A stretch of 64,000 bases of DNA. Origin: JALOAT01 sp041687015. GTDB taxonomy: Bacteria; Pseudomonadota; Gammaproteobacteria; Thiohalomonadales; Thiohalomonadaceae. The stretch covers positions 61,763 to 125,762 of the forward strand of contig JAWLCT010000003.1 of NCBI GenBank assembly GCA_041687015.1, in the 5' to 3' direction. Below are positions 44,198-52,542 of this stretch, piece after piece (positions within the stretch are counted from its first letter, which is position 1; every line of letters starts with the position of its first letter). Position numbers and translations under genes: made by a program. A model generated the notes under the pieces. That model saw only the letters and a list, made by a program, of their open reading frames with translations, was not told the DNA's origin and searched no databases.

Positions 44198-45796
44198 ATG
44201 AGCACTACCGCCATCGCCCTCGAGCAGGAACACCATCATCACGAACGCCCGCGCGGCTGGCAACGCTGGCTGTTCTCGACCAATCACAAGGACATCGGCA
44301 CCCTGTACCTGATATTCGCGTTCACCATGCTGTTCCTGGGTGGCGCGAGCGCCATGGTGGTGCGCGCCGAATTGTTCATGCCCGGGCTGCAGCTGGTCGA
44401 TCCAGACCTCTACAACAACCTCATCACCAACCACGCACTCATCATGATCTTCGGTGCCGTCATGCCGGCGGCAGCGGGCATGGCGAACTGGATGATTCCG
44501 CTGATGATCGGTGCGCCGGACATGGCGCTGCCGCGCATGAACAATCTGAGCTTCTGGTTACTGCCGGCCGCCGCGACGCTGATGATCCTGTCCTTCGTGG
44601 TGCCGTTCTTCCCCGGCGGCGGCAGCCAGATCAACACCGGTTGGACACTTTACCCACCGTTGTCACTGCAGGTGGGTATGTCCATGGACTTCCTGATCTT
44701 CTCTCTGCACCTGTTGGGTATTTCCTCGGTGCTCGCCTCCATCAACATCATCGTCACGCTGCTGAACATGCGTGCGCCCGGTATGACCTTGCTGAAAATG
44801 CCGATTTTCTGCTGGGCCTGGCTGGTGACCGCCTTCCTGCTCATCCTGGTGATACCGGTGCTGGCCGGCGGCATCACCATGCTGCTGTTCGATCGTCACT
44901 TCGGCACCAGCTTTTTCACGGCAGCCGGCGGCGGCGATCCGGTGCTGTTCCAGCATTTGTTCTGGTTCTTCGGTCATCCCGAGGTGTACATCCTGCTGTT
45001 GCCTGCCTTCGGCATCCTGGCGCACATCATTCCAGCTTTCGCGCGCAAACCGCTGTTCGGCTACAAGGTCATCGTCGGCGCCATCCTGGGCATCGCCGCC
45101 ATCGGCATGCTGGTGTGGGCGCATCACCAATACACCATCGGCATGTCATTGGCCGCGGTCACCTACTTCATGATCGGGACCATCCTGATTTCCATCCCGG
45201 TGGGCCTGATCGTGTTCTGCTATATCGCCACCATGTGGCGGGGTTCCATGACTTTCGAGGTACCCATGCTGTTTGCGGTGGCCATTCTGATCATGTTCAC
45301 CTTCGGCGGTCTGTCGGGAATCATGCTCGCAGTGGTGCCCGCCGACATGCAGTATCACGACAGCATGTTCGTGGTCGCCCATTTCCATTACGTACTGCTG
45401 CCCGGCGCCTTGTTCGGGCTGTACGCCGGCGTTTTCTACTGGTTGCCCAAGTGGACCGGGCATAGGTACGACGAACGGCTTGGTCGGTTGTTTTTCTGGT
45501 TCAATGTCATCGGCTTCAACGTGACCTTTTTCCCGCAGCATTTTCTCGGCCTGGCGGGCATGCCGCGGCGCATCGCGGACTACAACGCCATGTTTGCGGA
45601 ATTCAACATGGTATCCAGCGTCGGCGCCTTCGTTTTTGGACTGTCCCACCTGCTGCTGCTGTACATCGTGGTAAAGACAGTGCGCGGTGGCGTGCGTGCG
45701 GACGACAAGGCCTGGGACGGGGCTACCGGTCTTGAGTGGCAGTTGCCCTCACCGCCGCCATTCCACAGTTGGACCAAGGCGCCGGAGCTCGCCTGA
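44198..45796 (+). CDS. ctaD: Cytochrome c oxidase subunit I
   Basis: A 532-residue subunit I with 12 helices. The heme a/a3-CuB core is clear: FGHPEVYILLLPAFGILAHI has His260 and the cross-linked Tyr264, followed by WAHHQYTIGM and, near the C-terminus, VVAHFHYVLLPGALFG supplying the heme ligands. It reduces oxygen to water and pumps protons at the cytoplasmic membrane. GGGGAG precedes ATG 44198. The glutamate/tyrosine-type K- and D-channel residues look conserved in an A-type oxidase. It overlaps the next small gene by one base of the stop codon. Confidence 0.97.
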   Translation: MSTTAIALEQEHHHHERPRGWQRWLFSTNHKDIGTLYLIFAFTMLFLGGASAMVVRAELFMPGLQLVDPDLYNNLITNHALIMIFGAVMPAAAGMANWMIPLMIGAPDMALPRMNNLSFWLLPAAATLMILSFVVPFFPGGGSQINTGWTLYPPLSLQVGMSMDFLIFSLHLLGISSVLASINIIVTLLNMRAPGMTLLKMPIFCWAWLVTAFLLILVIPVLAGGITMLLFDRHFGTSFFTAAGGGDPVLFQHLFWFFGHPEVYILLLPAFGILAHIIPAFARKPLFGYKVIVGAILGIAAIGMLVWAHHQYTIGMSLAAVTYFMIGTILISIPVGLIVFCYIATMWRGSMTFEVPMLFAVAILIMFTFGGLSGIMLAVVPADMQYHDSMFVVAHFHYVLLPGALFGLYAGVFYWLPKWTGHRYDERLGRLFFWFNVIGFNVTFFPQHFLGLAGMPRRIADYNAMFAEFNMVSSVGAFVFGLSHLLLLYIVVKTVRGGVRADDKAWDGATGLEWQLPSPPPFHSWTKAPELA

Positions 45797-45915
45797 TGGA
45801 CGAAAACCTGCGTCGACGAAACCGCCGCCTCGCCTGGCTGCTGGGAGCAGTGGCTGTGGTGGTGGCGTTGCTGTCGGCGGGTTTTTGGATGCGCATTGCC
45901 GAGGCAATCTCGTGA
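45796..45915 (+). CDS. Small cytochrome oxidase assembly-type membrane protein, 39 residues
   Basis: A 39-residue single-pass protein starting MDENLRRRNRRLAWLLGAVA, with a basic N-terminus and one transmembrane helix. It starts in the TGATG junction at the end of ctaD and its stop forms a GTGA overlap with ctaG. Very short proteins with the same R-R-x-N-R-R-L-A pattern occur between coxA and ctaG in many beta- and gammaproteobacteria and are named cytochrome oxidase small assembly proteins; I rely on memory for that. The tight coupling on both sides makes a real gene very likely. It may help deliver copper or stabilise CtaG. Confidence 0.8.
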   Translation: MDENLRRRNRRLAWLLGAVAVVVALLSAGFWMRIAEAIS

Positions 45916-46421
45916 ATGGTCAGCGCATGGCTATCAAGCTGGGGATTACGGCCCTTGCCATGTTCGGTTTTGGCTTCGCGTTGGTGCCCTTGTACGGCTG
46001 GGTTTGTGACGTGGCCGGCCTCCAGCGCGCCGGTGTGGTGCAGACCGCCATCGGCGCACCAGGCACGATCTCCGATCGCACGGTGACCGTCCGCTTCGAT
46101 GCTACCGTGCAGGCCAACCTGCCCTGGGCGTTCGAGCCGGTGCAGCCAATGCGGCGCGTGCGGCTTGGTGAAACCACCGAAGTGAGCTACCGCGCCCGGA
46201 ATCTCACCAGCAAAGCCATCACGGCGCAGGCCGTGCCCAGCGTGACGCCCTGGCAGGCGACCGAGCACTTTTCAAAGATCGCGTGTTTTTGCTTCGACCG
46301 GCAAACGTTGCAAGGTGGTGAGGAACGCGAGATGCCGTTGCGCTTCGTGGTGGATCCCAATCTGCCCGAAGGCATCGATTCACTCACAATCTCATACGCC
46401 TTCATGGGCTTGCCCCAATGA
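45912..46421 (+). CDS. ctaG: Cytochrome c oxidase assembly protein CtaG (Cox11 family)
   Basis: A 169-residue copper chaperone. An N-terminal helix (LGITALAMFGFGFALVPLYG) is followed by WVCDVAGLQ and a periplasmic immunoglobulin-like domain with NLTSKAITAQAVPSVTPWQA and the copper-binding motif KIACFCFDRQTLQGGE. It inserts CuB into subunit I. The start is GTG 45912, overlapping the small gene before it; a longer reading of this frame from 45687 would lie inside ctaD and is not credible. The stop overlaps the first possible ctaE start (ATGA). Confidence 0.95.
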   Translation: MNGQRMAIKLGITALAMFGFGFALVPLYGWVCDVAGLQRAGVVQTAIGAPGTISDRTVTVRFDATVQANLPWAFEPVQPMRRVRLGETTEVSYRARNLTSKAITAQAVPSVTPWQATEHFSKIACFCFDRQTLQGGEEREMPLRFVVDPNLPEGIDSLTISYAFMGLPQ

Positions 46422-46435
46422 AAGAGGATGACGCC

Positions 46436-47302
46436 ATGAGCCATGCAAAGGACGGCTACTTCATCCCGGAGCCGAGTCATTGGCCGCTGGTTGCCACCAC
46501 GGCCGTGTTCGGCATCCTGGCCGGGACGGCGTTGGGGATCAACCAGATCCCGGCCGGTTTCTATTTCGTCGCCGCGGGTCTGCTGCTTTTCGCGGTGCTT
46601 CTGTACGGTTGGTTCGGGGACGTGGTGCGGGAGAGCCTGTCCGGTTATTACAACCCGCGCGTGGATCGATCGTTCCGTCAGGGCATGTTCTGGTTCATCG
46701 CTTCGGAGGTGTTTTTCTTCCTGGCGTTCTTCGGCTCGCTGTATTACCTGCGCAACATTTCTCTGGACTGGTTGAGCGGCGCCGGCTACCTGGGCGTAAC
46801 GCAGGAACTGCTCTACCCAAGTTATGAAGGTCAGTGGCCGACGTCCGGTCCAGAGGCCGTGGGCGGAAACTTCACCCCCATGGGCGCCATGGGTATACCC
46901 GCGTTGAACACACTCATTCTGCTCAGCAGTGGCGCCACCATCACCTGGGCCCACTGGGGACTCAAGCTGGACAGACGACCTCACCTGGTTGCGGGCTTGT
47001 TGGCCACCGTAGCCCTGGGACTCACGTTCGTGGTGCTGCAGGCATGGGAGTATCACGAAGCTTACCAACACCTGAATCTCACGCTGCGTTCCGGCGTCTA
47101 TGGTTCCACCTTCTACATCCTTACCGGCTTCCACGGCTTCCACGTGACCATGGGGGCGATCATGCTCCTGGCCATACTCGGGCGCAGCCTGCGTGGTCAC
47201 TTCACACCCAAGAACCACTTCGCGTTTGAAGCCGTGGCCTGGTACTGGCACTTCGTGGACGTGGTCTGGCTTGGTTTGTTCGTCTTCGTCTACTGGCTCT
47301 AG
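46436..47302 (+). CDS. ctaE: Cytochrome c oxidase subunit III
   Basis: A 288-residue subunit III with seven helices. It begins MSHAKDGYFIPEPSHWP, the usual start of this family, and contains FRQGMFWFIASEVFFFLAFF, ITWAHWGLKLDRR, FVVLQAWEYHEAY and GFHGFHVTMGAIMLLAI. It supports proton uptake and stability of subunit I. I prefer ATG 46436, preceded by GAGG, over ATG 46418, which overlaps the ctaG stop; the difference is six residues. The C-terminal FVDVVWLGLFVFVYWL is complete. Confidence 0.95.
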   Translation: MSHAKDGYFIPEPSHWPLVATTAVFGILAGTALGINQIPAGFYFVAAGLLLFAVLLYGWFGDVVRESLSGYYNPRVDRSFRQGMFWFIASEVFFFLAFFGSLYYLRNISLDWLSGAGYLGVTQELLYPSYEGQWPTSGPEAVGGNFTPMGAMGIPALNTLILLSSGATITWAHWGLKLDRRPHLVAGLLATVALGLTFVVLQAWEYHEAYQHLNLTLRSGVYGSTFYILTGFHGFHVTMGAIMLLAILGRSLRGHFTPKNHFAFEAVAWYWHFVDVVWLGLFVFVYWL

Positions 47303-47461
47303 GGCGAAGATGGCGTCGGATGTGAACAACGCCAGCTGCGGTGCAATCCGGCCAAAGGGGCGGGTTGCACATCGTTGACCTGCAGGCGCCGAGATCCCCC
47401 GACCATACCCAGCTTGGCCTTTCGCCTTATCGATTGCGGACTATTCTGAACAGCAGGGCAT

Positions 47462-47671
47462 TCAACCCGGTTCGAGCAGGCCGATGCCGGCACCGGCCAT
47501 GAGCAAGGCGAAAAGGAAGAGGGAAAGGGCGATACGTGCGGTTAGGGCCTTGGCGACGCGTCGGCGCTCCACGCGGCCGCTGTCGCGCGCGAGGTACCAC
47601 ATGGCTTCGGCCAGTGAGAGCACGATCAGGCCGAGTACCACCATGAGCAGGATACGGAAAGCTGCTTCCAC
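47462..47671 (-). CDS. DUF2909-type twin-transmembrane protein
   Basis: A 69-residue protein with two hydrophobic segments (RILLMVVLGLIVLSLAEAMW and IALSLFLFALLMAGAGIGLL) joined by a basic loop (RVERRRVAKALTAR). This layout matches the DUF2909/twin-transmembrane family commonly found next to SURF1 genes. The start is GTG 47671 with GGAGTTCT upstream. It is on the opposite strand to the oxidase genes and only 15 bases from the SURF1 start, so promoters for the two genes would overlap each other's 5' ends. Its role is unknown; an assembly function is guessed from position. Confidence 0.75.
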   Translation of the reverse strand: MEAAFRILLMVVLGLIVLSLAEAMWYLARDSGRVERRRVAKALTARIALSLFLFALLMAGAGIGLLEPG

Positions 47672-47686
47672 ACAGAACTCCAGGGT

Positions 47687-48331
47687 ATGACCACGGGTAA
47701 AAGAATCATAGGCGACCGTCGACGCTTCGCCGCGTTGCTCACCCTGCTCCCGGCAGCGGTGGTGTTCTGCGCCCTGGGTATGTGGCAGCTGGCGCGCGCC
47801 GATCAACAGGATGCACGTGTCGCGGCTGCCCGCTTTGCGCTGGCTGCCGCGCCGCTCGACCTGCAACGCGATGCGGTGGCACCGACCCATGCCTGGCGTC
47901 GCGCCGTGGCCCAAGGCCGTTATTTGCCCGACCAGTATTTCCTGCAAGGACGTAGCGAATCGGGGCGCGTAGGCTACGGCGCGGTGGCTGTGTTGCACAC
48001 GGGTGATCACTACGTTCTGGTCGACCGCGGTTACGCGCCCAAGCCGGAGGGGACTGCCCCGGCCGGCATGGTACGCGTGGAAGGTGTTCTGATCCCTGCG
48101 CAGCAACCGCCCTTGCGTTTGGGTGAACCGAGCGGCCCGATCCGCCCGTTCCTGGATCCCCGCGCCATCGGCCGTGACCTGGGCATCGAGCTGGCTCCGC
48201 TGGTGCTGCATGCCAAGCCGCCGCCGCTTCCGCCGCTGAAAGGTGCCATGCACATCGGGTATGCCATTCAGTGGTTCGTTTTTGCCGCCGTGGCTGTGCT
48301 GGCTGCCATGGCCCTGTTGCGGAACCGCTGA
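47687..48331 (+). CDS. SURF1 family cytochrome oxidase assembly protein
   Basis: A 214-residue protein with an N-terminal and a C-terminal transmembrane helix (LTLLPAAVVFCALGMWQLAR; IQWFVFAAVAVLAAMALL) and a periplasmic beta-rich domain. Typical SURF1 features are GMWQLARADQQDAR, GRYLPDQYFLQGRSESGRVG and the C-terminal HIGYAIQWFVFA. SURF1 binds heme a and aids its insertion into subunit I. It is followed after one base by the CxxxC protein and then ctaB. There is no strong ribosome-binding site ahead of ATG 47687. Confidence 0.9.
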   Translation: MTTGKRIIGDRRRFAALLTLLPAAVVFCALGMWQLARADQQDARVAAARFALAAAPLDLQRDAVAPTHAWRRAVAQGRYLPDQYFLQGRSESGRVGYGAVAVLHTGDHYVLVDRGYAPKPEGTAPAGMVRVEGVLIPAQQPPLRLGEPSGPIRPFLDPRAIGRDLGIELAPLVLHAKPPPLPPLKGAMHIGYAIQWFVFAAVAVLAAMALLRNR

Positions 48332-48332
48332 C

Positions 48333-48797
48333 ATGCGCCACGCGCCCCTGGTTTGGCTGTTGATCGTTTTTGCGCTGCCCATCGGGGCGGCCTGGACGCT
48401 GGCGCTGCAACCCGACTGGCGTCCGCCCACCGGCAACCATGGCGAGTTGATCGAGCCGCCGGTGCCCGTGGGGGCAGGCCGCGGCTGGGTGCTCGCGGTG
48501 CCGGCGGCGGAGCGCTGCGTGGACCGCTGCGAGCACACCTTGCAGTTGTTGCACCGGGTTCAGCGTGCCCTCGGGGTGGAAGGCCGGCGGGTGCACCCGG
48601 TGCCGTGCCCGTCGTCAGTGGAGGAGGGCCCGTGCAGGGGGCTGGCTGCGGTACTCACCGCGAAGACGGCCCTGGTGGTGGTCGACCCCATGGGCAACGC
48701 TGTATTGCGCTATGCACAGGACTTTTCGCCTTTCGACTTGCTGGACGACCTGGAGCGGTTGCTGCGGGTTTCGAAAAACTGGAGGACTGATGGCTAG
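48333..48797 (+). CDS. Membrane-anchored CxxxC protein of the oxidase operon
   Basis: A 154-residue protein with an N-terminal anchor (MRHAPLVWLLIVFALPIGAA) and a periplasmic domain containing ERCVDRCEHTLQLLHRVQRA. The C-x3-C spacing and the following helix resemble SCO-type thioredoxin-fold copper proteins, and the late FDLLDDLERLLR looks like the last helix of such a fold. Proteins like this lie between SURF1 and ctaA/ctaB in many proteobacterial oxidase operons and are usually called hypothetical. A role in copper or thiol handling for CuA assembly is inferred. It overlaps ctaB by eight bases. Confidence 0.7.
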   Translation: MRHAPLVWLLIVFALPIGAAWTLALQPDWRPPTGNHGELIEPPVPVGAGRGWVLAVPAAERCVDRCEHTLQLLHRVQRALGVEGRRVHPVPCPSSVEEGPCRGLAAVLTAKTALVVVDPMGNAVLRYAQDFSPFDLLDDLERLLRVSKNWRTDG

Positions 48798-49704
48798 CAC
48801 CGAGATCGCAGCGGCCGGCGTACGCCCGCATACCTGGCGGCATTACCTGGAACTGGCGAAGCCCCGCGTGGTGGTGCTCATTGCATTCACCGCGCTGGTG
48901 GGCATGTTGCTCGCCGTGGGTAACGGACCGATACCCTGGCTGAAACTGTTCGCGGGTTTGCTGGGGATCTCCCTGGCGGCAGGCGCCGGTGCGGTCTTCA
49001 ACCACGCGGCCGAAGCGCGCACCGATGCGATGATGGAACGCACGCGCCGACGCCCCTTGCCGAGCGGCCGCGTGGAGGCGCCGCAGGCGTTGGCGTTCGG
49101 TGTCGTCCTGGTGTTGCTGGCCATGGCACTGCTGGTGAGCTTCAACGACATGCTCACGGCGCTGCTGACCTTCGCCTCCATGGTGGGCTATGCGGTGGTG
49201 TACACCGTCTATCTGAAACGCCGCACGCCCCAAAACATCGTCTGGGGCGGTGCCGCCGGCGCTGCGCCGCCACTGCTCGGCTGGTGCGCCATCACGGGAA
49301 CCGTCGATGCCGAGCCGCTGTTGCTGTTCCTCGTCGTGTTCACCTGGACCCCGCCGCACTTCTGGGCGCTGGCCATTCATCGGCGCGAGGATTATGCCCG
49401 TGCAGGCATGCCCATGCTCCCGGTGACCCACGGCGTTCCATTCACCAAGCAGCAGATCCTCATCTATACGGTCATGCTGTTCGCGGTGACCCTGCTGCCC
49501 TTCGCGCTCGATCTGCGCGGCGTCATTTACCTGGCGGGGGCCGTGGTGCTCGGCCTGGGATTCCTGCATCACGCCTGGCGTCTGTGGCGTTCCGAAGGAG
49601 ACGAACAGGCCATGCCCACCTTTCGTTATTCCATTGTCTACCTCACCGCCTTGTTTATGTTTCTTCTGGCGGACCAATGGATTGGCGACCTGATTTACCG
49701 CTAG
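48790..49704 (+). CDS. ctaB: Protoheme IX farnesyltransferase (heme O synthase)
   Basis: A 304-residue UbiA-superfamily enzyme with about nine helices. Motifs are LAKPRVVVLIAFTALVGM, NHAAEARTDAMMERTRRRPL (prenyl-diphosphate and Mg2+ site), YLKRRTPQNIVWGGAAGAAP and WTPPHFWALAIHRREDYARA. It attaches farnesyl to protoheme to give heme O, the substrate of CtaA. The canonical N-x-x-x-D first motif reads N-H-A-A-E here, a conservative change. ATG 48790 follows GGAGGAC. It ends the oxidase operon; ctaA itself is elsewhere (21620-22618). Confidence 0.94.
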   Translation: MASTEIAAAGVRPHTWRHYLELAKPRVVVLIAFTALVGMLLAVGNGPIPWLKLFAGLLGISLAAGAGAVFNHAAEARTDAMMERTRRRPLPSGRVEAPQALAFGVVLVLLAMALLVSFNDMLTALLTFASMVGYAVVYTVYLKRRTPQNIVWGGAAGAAPPLLGWCAITGTVDAEPLLLFLVVFTWTPPHFWALAIHRREDYARAGMPMLPVTHGVPFTKQQILIYTVMLFAVTLLPFALDLRGVIYLAGAVVLGLGFLHHAWRLWRSEGDEQAMPTFRYSIVYLTALFMFLLADQWIGDLIYR

Positions 49705-49731
49705 CGATTCGCTGGAGACCGTTCGGCGAGA

Positions 49732-49757
49732 GGGGACCGGACAACAACCGGATCCCC
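49732..49757 (+). terminator. GC-rich hairpin after ctaB
   Basis: GGGGACCGG (49732-49740 region) pairs with CCGGATCCCC (49748-49757) with one bulged base and a loop of seven. No T-tract follows, so it may be a factor-dependent stop or an mRNA-stabilising hairpin at the end of the oxidase operon. Confidence 0.35.
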
Positions 49758-49899
49758 CTGCCGAGGCAGAGAAAAGAAGCGAGGCCGTATCGATGTGTCG
49801 AACGTGGGCTCAGGAACAAACCTGTTCCAACGGTCCGCCGGAGACGCGCCTTTTCGTGCGGCTGCTAGGCTAAATCAGGAAGCTCACAGGGACGTTGGT

Positions 49900-51012
49900 A
49901 TGGAACCCATCAGGATTGCCTTGGTTGGCGTCGGAAACTGCGCGAGTTCCCTGGTGCAGGGTATCCATCATTACCGTGGTCGGGATGCCGATCAGGTCGG
50001 GCTTATGCACGCCTCCATTGGGGGGTACGGCCCGGGCGACATCGAGGTGGTCGCGGCTTTCGATATCGATCAGCGCAAGGTCGGGCGTGATGTGGCCGAG
50101 GCGATTTTCGCCGCGCCCAACTGCACGCAACGCATCGCCGCCGAGGTGCCGGCCACCGGCGTGATCGTGCACATGGGGCGTGTGCTGGATGGCTTTCCCG
50201 AACACATGAGCGATTATCCGGCGGAAGTGGCTTGCTTACCGGCGGCGCAACCGGAGCCCGAAGCCAGCGACGTGGTCGCGCTGCTGCGTGAGACACGCAC
50301 GGAGGTGGTGCTCAACTATCTCCCGGTGGGCAGTGAGCACGCCACGCATTTCTATGCGGAATGTGCCTTGCGCGCCGGCGCGGCCTTCGTGAACAACATT
50401 CCCGTGTTCCTGGCCAGCGACCCTCATTGGGCGCGTCGTTTCCGCGAACGCAATCTTCCTCTCATCGGCGACGACATCAAGTCGCAGGTAGGCGCCACCA
50501 TCGTGCACCGCGCGCTCGCGGATTTGTTCCGGCAGCGCGGGGCAAGGCTGGATCGCACCTACCAACTCAACACCGGCGGCAATACCGATTTCCTCAACAT
50601 GCTGGACCGCAGCCGGCTGCGCTCCAAGAAAACCTCCAAAACGGAGGCGGTGCAGGCGGTGGCGGGCGTGCGACTCGCCGACGAATCCATCCACGTGGGA
50701 CCCAGCGACTGGGTGCCCTGGCAGAAAGACAACAAGGTCTGTTTCATCCGCATGGAAGGGCGTTTGTTCGGGGACGTGGCCGTCACCCTCGACCTGCGGT
50801 TATCCGTGGAGGATTCACCCAACTCGGCGGGTGTGGCCATCGATGCGGTGCGCTGCGCCAAACTCGCCCTCGAACGCGGCGAGGGCGGTGTACTCACCGG
50901 GCCGTCGGCCTACTTTTGCAAACATCCGCCGCGCCAGTACACGGATCATGACGCACGCCGCTTGCTTGAGGTGTTCCTGGGCGCCGAGGATGACGACGCT
51001 GCGGAGGAATAG
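49900..51012 (+). CDS. Inositol-1-phosphate synthase
   Basis: A 370-residue protein of the bacterial myo-inositol-1-phosphate synthase family. It has the NAD-binding start RIALVGVGNCASSLVQGIHH, then VNNIPVFLASDPHWARRF, LPLIGDDIKSQVGATIVHR and LNTGGNTDFLNMLDRSRLRS with KKTSKTEAV, all signatures of this family. It converts glucose-6-phosphate into inositol-1-phosphate. ATG 49900 follows GGGACG; an upstream in-frame ATG at 49795 lacks support. The next gene begins six bases after the stop, so inositol phosphate production is coupled to the glycosidase-like protein, phosphatase and methyltransferase that follow. Confidence 0.9.
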   Translation: MEPIRIALVGVGNCASSLVQGIHHYRGRDADQVGLMHASIGGYGPGDIEVVAAFDIDQRKVGRDVAEAIFAAPNCTQRIAAEVPATGVIVHMGRVLDGFPEHMSDYPAEVACLPAAQPEPEASDVVALLRETRTEVVLNYLPVGSEHATHFYAECALRAGAAFVNNIPVFLASDPHWARRFRERNLPLIGDDIKSQVGATIVHRALADLFRQRGARLDRTYQLNTGGNTDFLNMLDRSRLRSKKTSKTEAVQAVAGVRLADESIHVGPSDWVPWQKDNKVCFIRMEGRLFGDVAVTLDLRLSVEDSPNSAGVAIDAVRCAKLALERGEGGVLTGPSAYFCKHPPRQYTDHDARRLLEVFLGAEDDDAAEE

Positions 51013-51018
51013 TCGGTC

Positions 51019-51930
51019 GTGATCGAGGCCATCAAGTTCTGGAACGAGCCCAACAATCTCTCCCATTGGGATTTCCAGATGGACCCGGACTGGGCCGATT
51101 TTGCGGCCATGACCCGCATGGCGGCACAGGTGGTGGGCAGTCGCCGTCCCTGGATCACACGCGTGCTGGGCGGCATTTCACCCATCGACAGCGATTTCAT
51201 CAAACTGCTCGGTGGTCACGGTGTGCTGGCGGACATCGATGCCGTGGCCGTACATGGTTTTCCTCTCGACTGGAATCATTGGCGCCTCGACGAGTGGCCC
51301 GACAAGGTGGCCGAGATCGAGGATGTCTGCGGCCTGCCCGTGTGGGTGACCGAAGTGGGCGTGTCCAGCTTCGGTGCCGACGAGGTGCAGGTATTCGGGC
51401 TACAGCGCACCACCGAACTGCTGCTCGGGCGCGTCGATCGCATCTACTGGTACAGCCTGTTTGATCTGCCGCCCACCTGGGAGGCCACCACACGGCACAG
51501 GGAAAGTGAAGGCTCGGCCTATTACCGCCATTTCTACATGGGGTTGGTACGAGCGGACGGAACGCCCAAACCGGCACTCGCGCAGTTCGATCCCCGCCTT
51601 GGGATTTGCCAGTGGTTCCATTATGAAGATCATCGGCTCGAAAATGCGGTGCACTGGTTGCGTCACCTTGGCGTGAAGCGGTTGCGTACCGGGATCTCCT
51701 GGGCGGATTGGCACCGGCCGGACGCGGTGCGCTGGTTCGACAGGCAAATGGCGGCCCTGGAAGAGTTTGACCTCACCATCACCCTCTGCTTCACGCCACC
51801 CTCGCGAGGAAAACGTCCCCACCATACCAGTCCGCCCCAGGCGCTGGAGGAATTCGCACAGTTCACGGACGAAGTACTGGAACGTTATGTGCCCGCGCAG
51901 GCGGTGCGCGCAGCGGGAGAACGGCCGTGA
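51019..51930 (+). CDS. Clan GH-A glycosidase-like protein with apparently permuted barrel
   Basis: A 303-residue protein from GTG 51019. Near its N-terminus is IKFWNEPNNLSHWDF, where Glu10 is the likely acid/base of a GH-A TIM barrel (normally on strand 4), and LPVWVTEVGVSSFG places Glu112 as the nucleophile (normally strand 7). From residue 191 the sequence looks like the beginning of such a barrel: LGICQWFHYEDHRLENAV, HLGVKRLRTGISWADWHRPD, ITLCFTPPSRG. The order is thus strands 4-8 then 1-3, a circular permutation. Proteins of this kind are often labelled beta-xylosidase. There is no signal peptide. The substrate may be an inositol- or glycerol-linked glycoside. Overlaps the next gene by four bases. 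Confidence 0.7.
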   Translation: MIEAIKFWNEPNNLSHWDFQMDPDWADFAAMTRMAAQVVGSRRPWITRVLGGISPIDSDFIKLLGGHGVLADIDAVAVHGFPLDWNHWRLDEWPDKVAEIEDVCGLPVWVTEVGVSSFGADEVQVFGLQRTTELLLGRVDRIYWYSLFDLPPTWEATTRHRESEGSAYYRHFYMGLVRADGTPKPALAQFDPRLGICQWFHYEDHRLENAVHWLRHLGVKRLRTGISWADWHRPDAVRWFDRQMAALEEFDLTITLCFTPPSRGKRPHHTSPPQALEEFAQFTDEVLERYVPAQAVRAAGERP

Positions 51931-52532
51931 CGACGTTTTATTTGGTTCGCCACGGGGACAACGACAGTGTGGGTCAGGGCATTTCCGGCCGCCGGCCCGG
52001 TATTCCGTTGAACGAGCGCGGTCGTGCCCAGGCGCGGGCCGTAGCTGAGCGGCTCGCCCGGCTCCCCATCGCGAGGGTGATCTCCAGTCCGTTGGAGCGG
52101 GCCCGTGAGACGGCGGCGCCCATTGCCGAGCGTTTGGGCTTGCCGGTGGATCTCCTCGAAGACATCACTGAAGTGGATTTCGGTGACTGGACGGGCAGGT
52201 CATTCGCCCAGCTGGATGCGGACACGCGTTGGCGGCGCTTCAATCGGGTCCGCAGCGTGACGCGCATCCCCGAGGGCGAAATGATGATAGACGTGCAGGC
52301 GCGCATGGTCACCGCCATGGAACGACTGCGGCATGCCCATCCAGAGGCGTGCATCGCGCTGGTGAGCCACGGCGATCCCCTTCGCGTGGCGATTGCCTAT
52401 TACGTCGGACTTCCCATCGACCTCATGCAGAACATCCATGTGGATCTCGGTTCCATCAGTGCCCTGGCCATCGACGATCACGGCGCGCGGGTGCGTTGCC
52501 TGAACCATACCGGCGAGCTGCCCACGGGCTGA
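51927..52532 (+). CDS. Histidine phosphatase family protein
   Basis: A 201-residue phosphoglycerate-mutase-like phosphatase. The catalytic RHG is in FYLVRHGDNDSVGQG, followed by GRRPGIPLNERGRAQARAVA, VISSPLERARETAAPIAERL, the proton donor region EVDFGDWTG and the second histidine in ALVSHGDPLRVAIAYY. The start is GTG 51927 overlapping the glycosidase-like gene, with GGGAG upstream. In this operon it could remove phosphate from inositol-1-phosphate or from a glycosyl phosphate formed by its neighbours; the family has broad specificity, so this is only a suggestion. Confidence 0.87.
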   Translation: MTTFYLVRHGDNDSVGQGISGRRPGIPLNERGRAQARAVAERLARLPIARVISSPLERARETAAPIAERLGLPVDLLEDITEVDFGDWTGRSFAQLDADTRWRRFNRVRSVTRIPEGEMMIDVQARMVTAMERLRHAHPEACIALVSHGDPLRVAIAYYVGLPIDLMQNIHVDLGSISALAIDDHGARVRCLNHTGELPTG

Positions 52533-52542
52533 AGGAGGTGCC

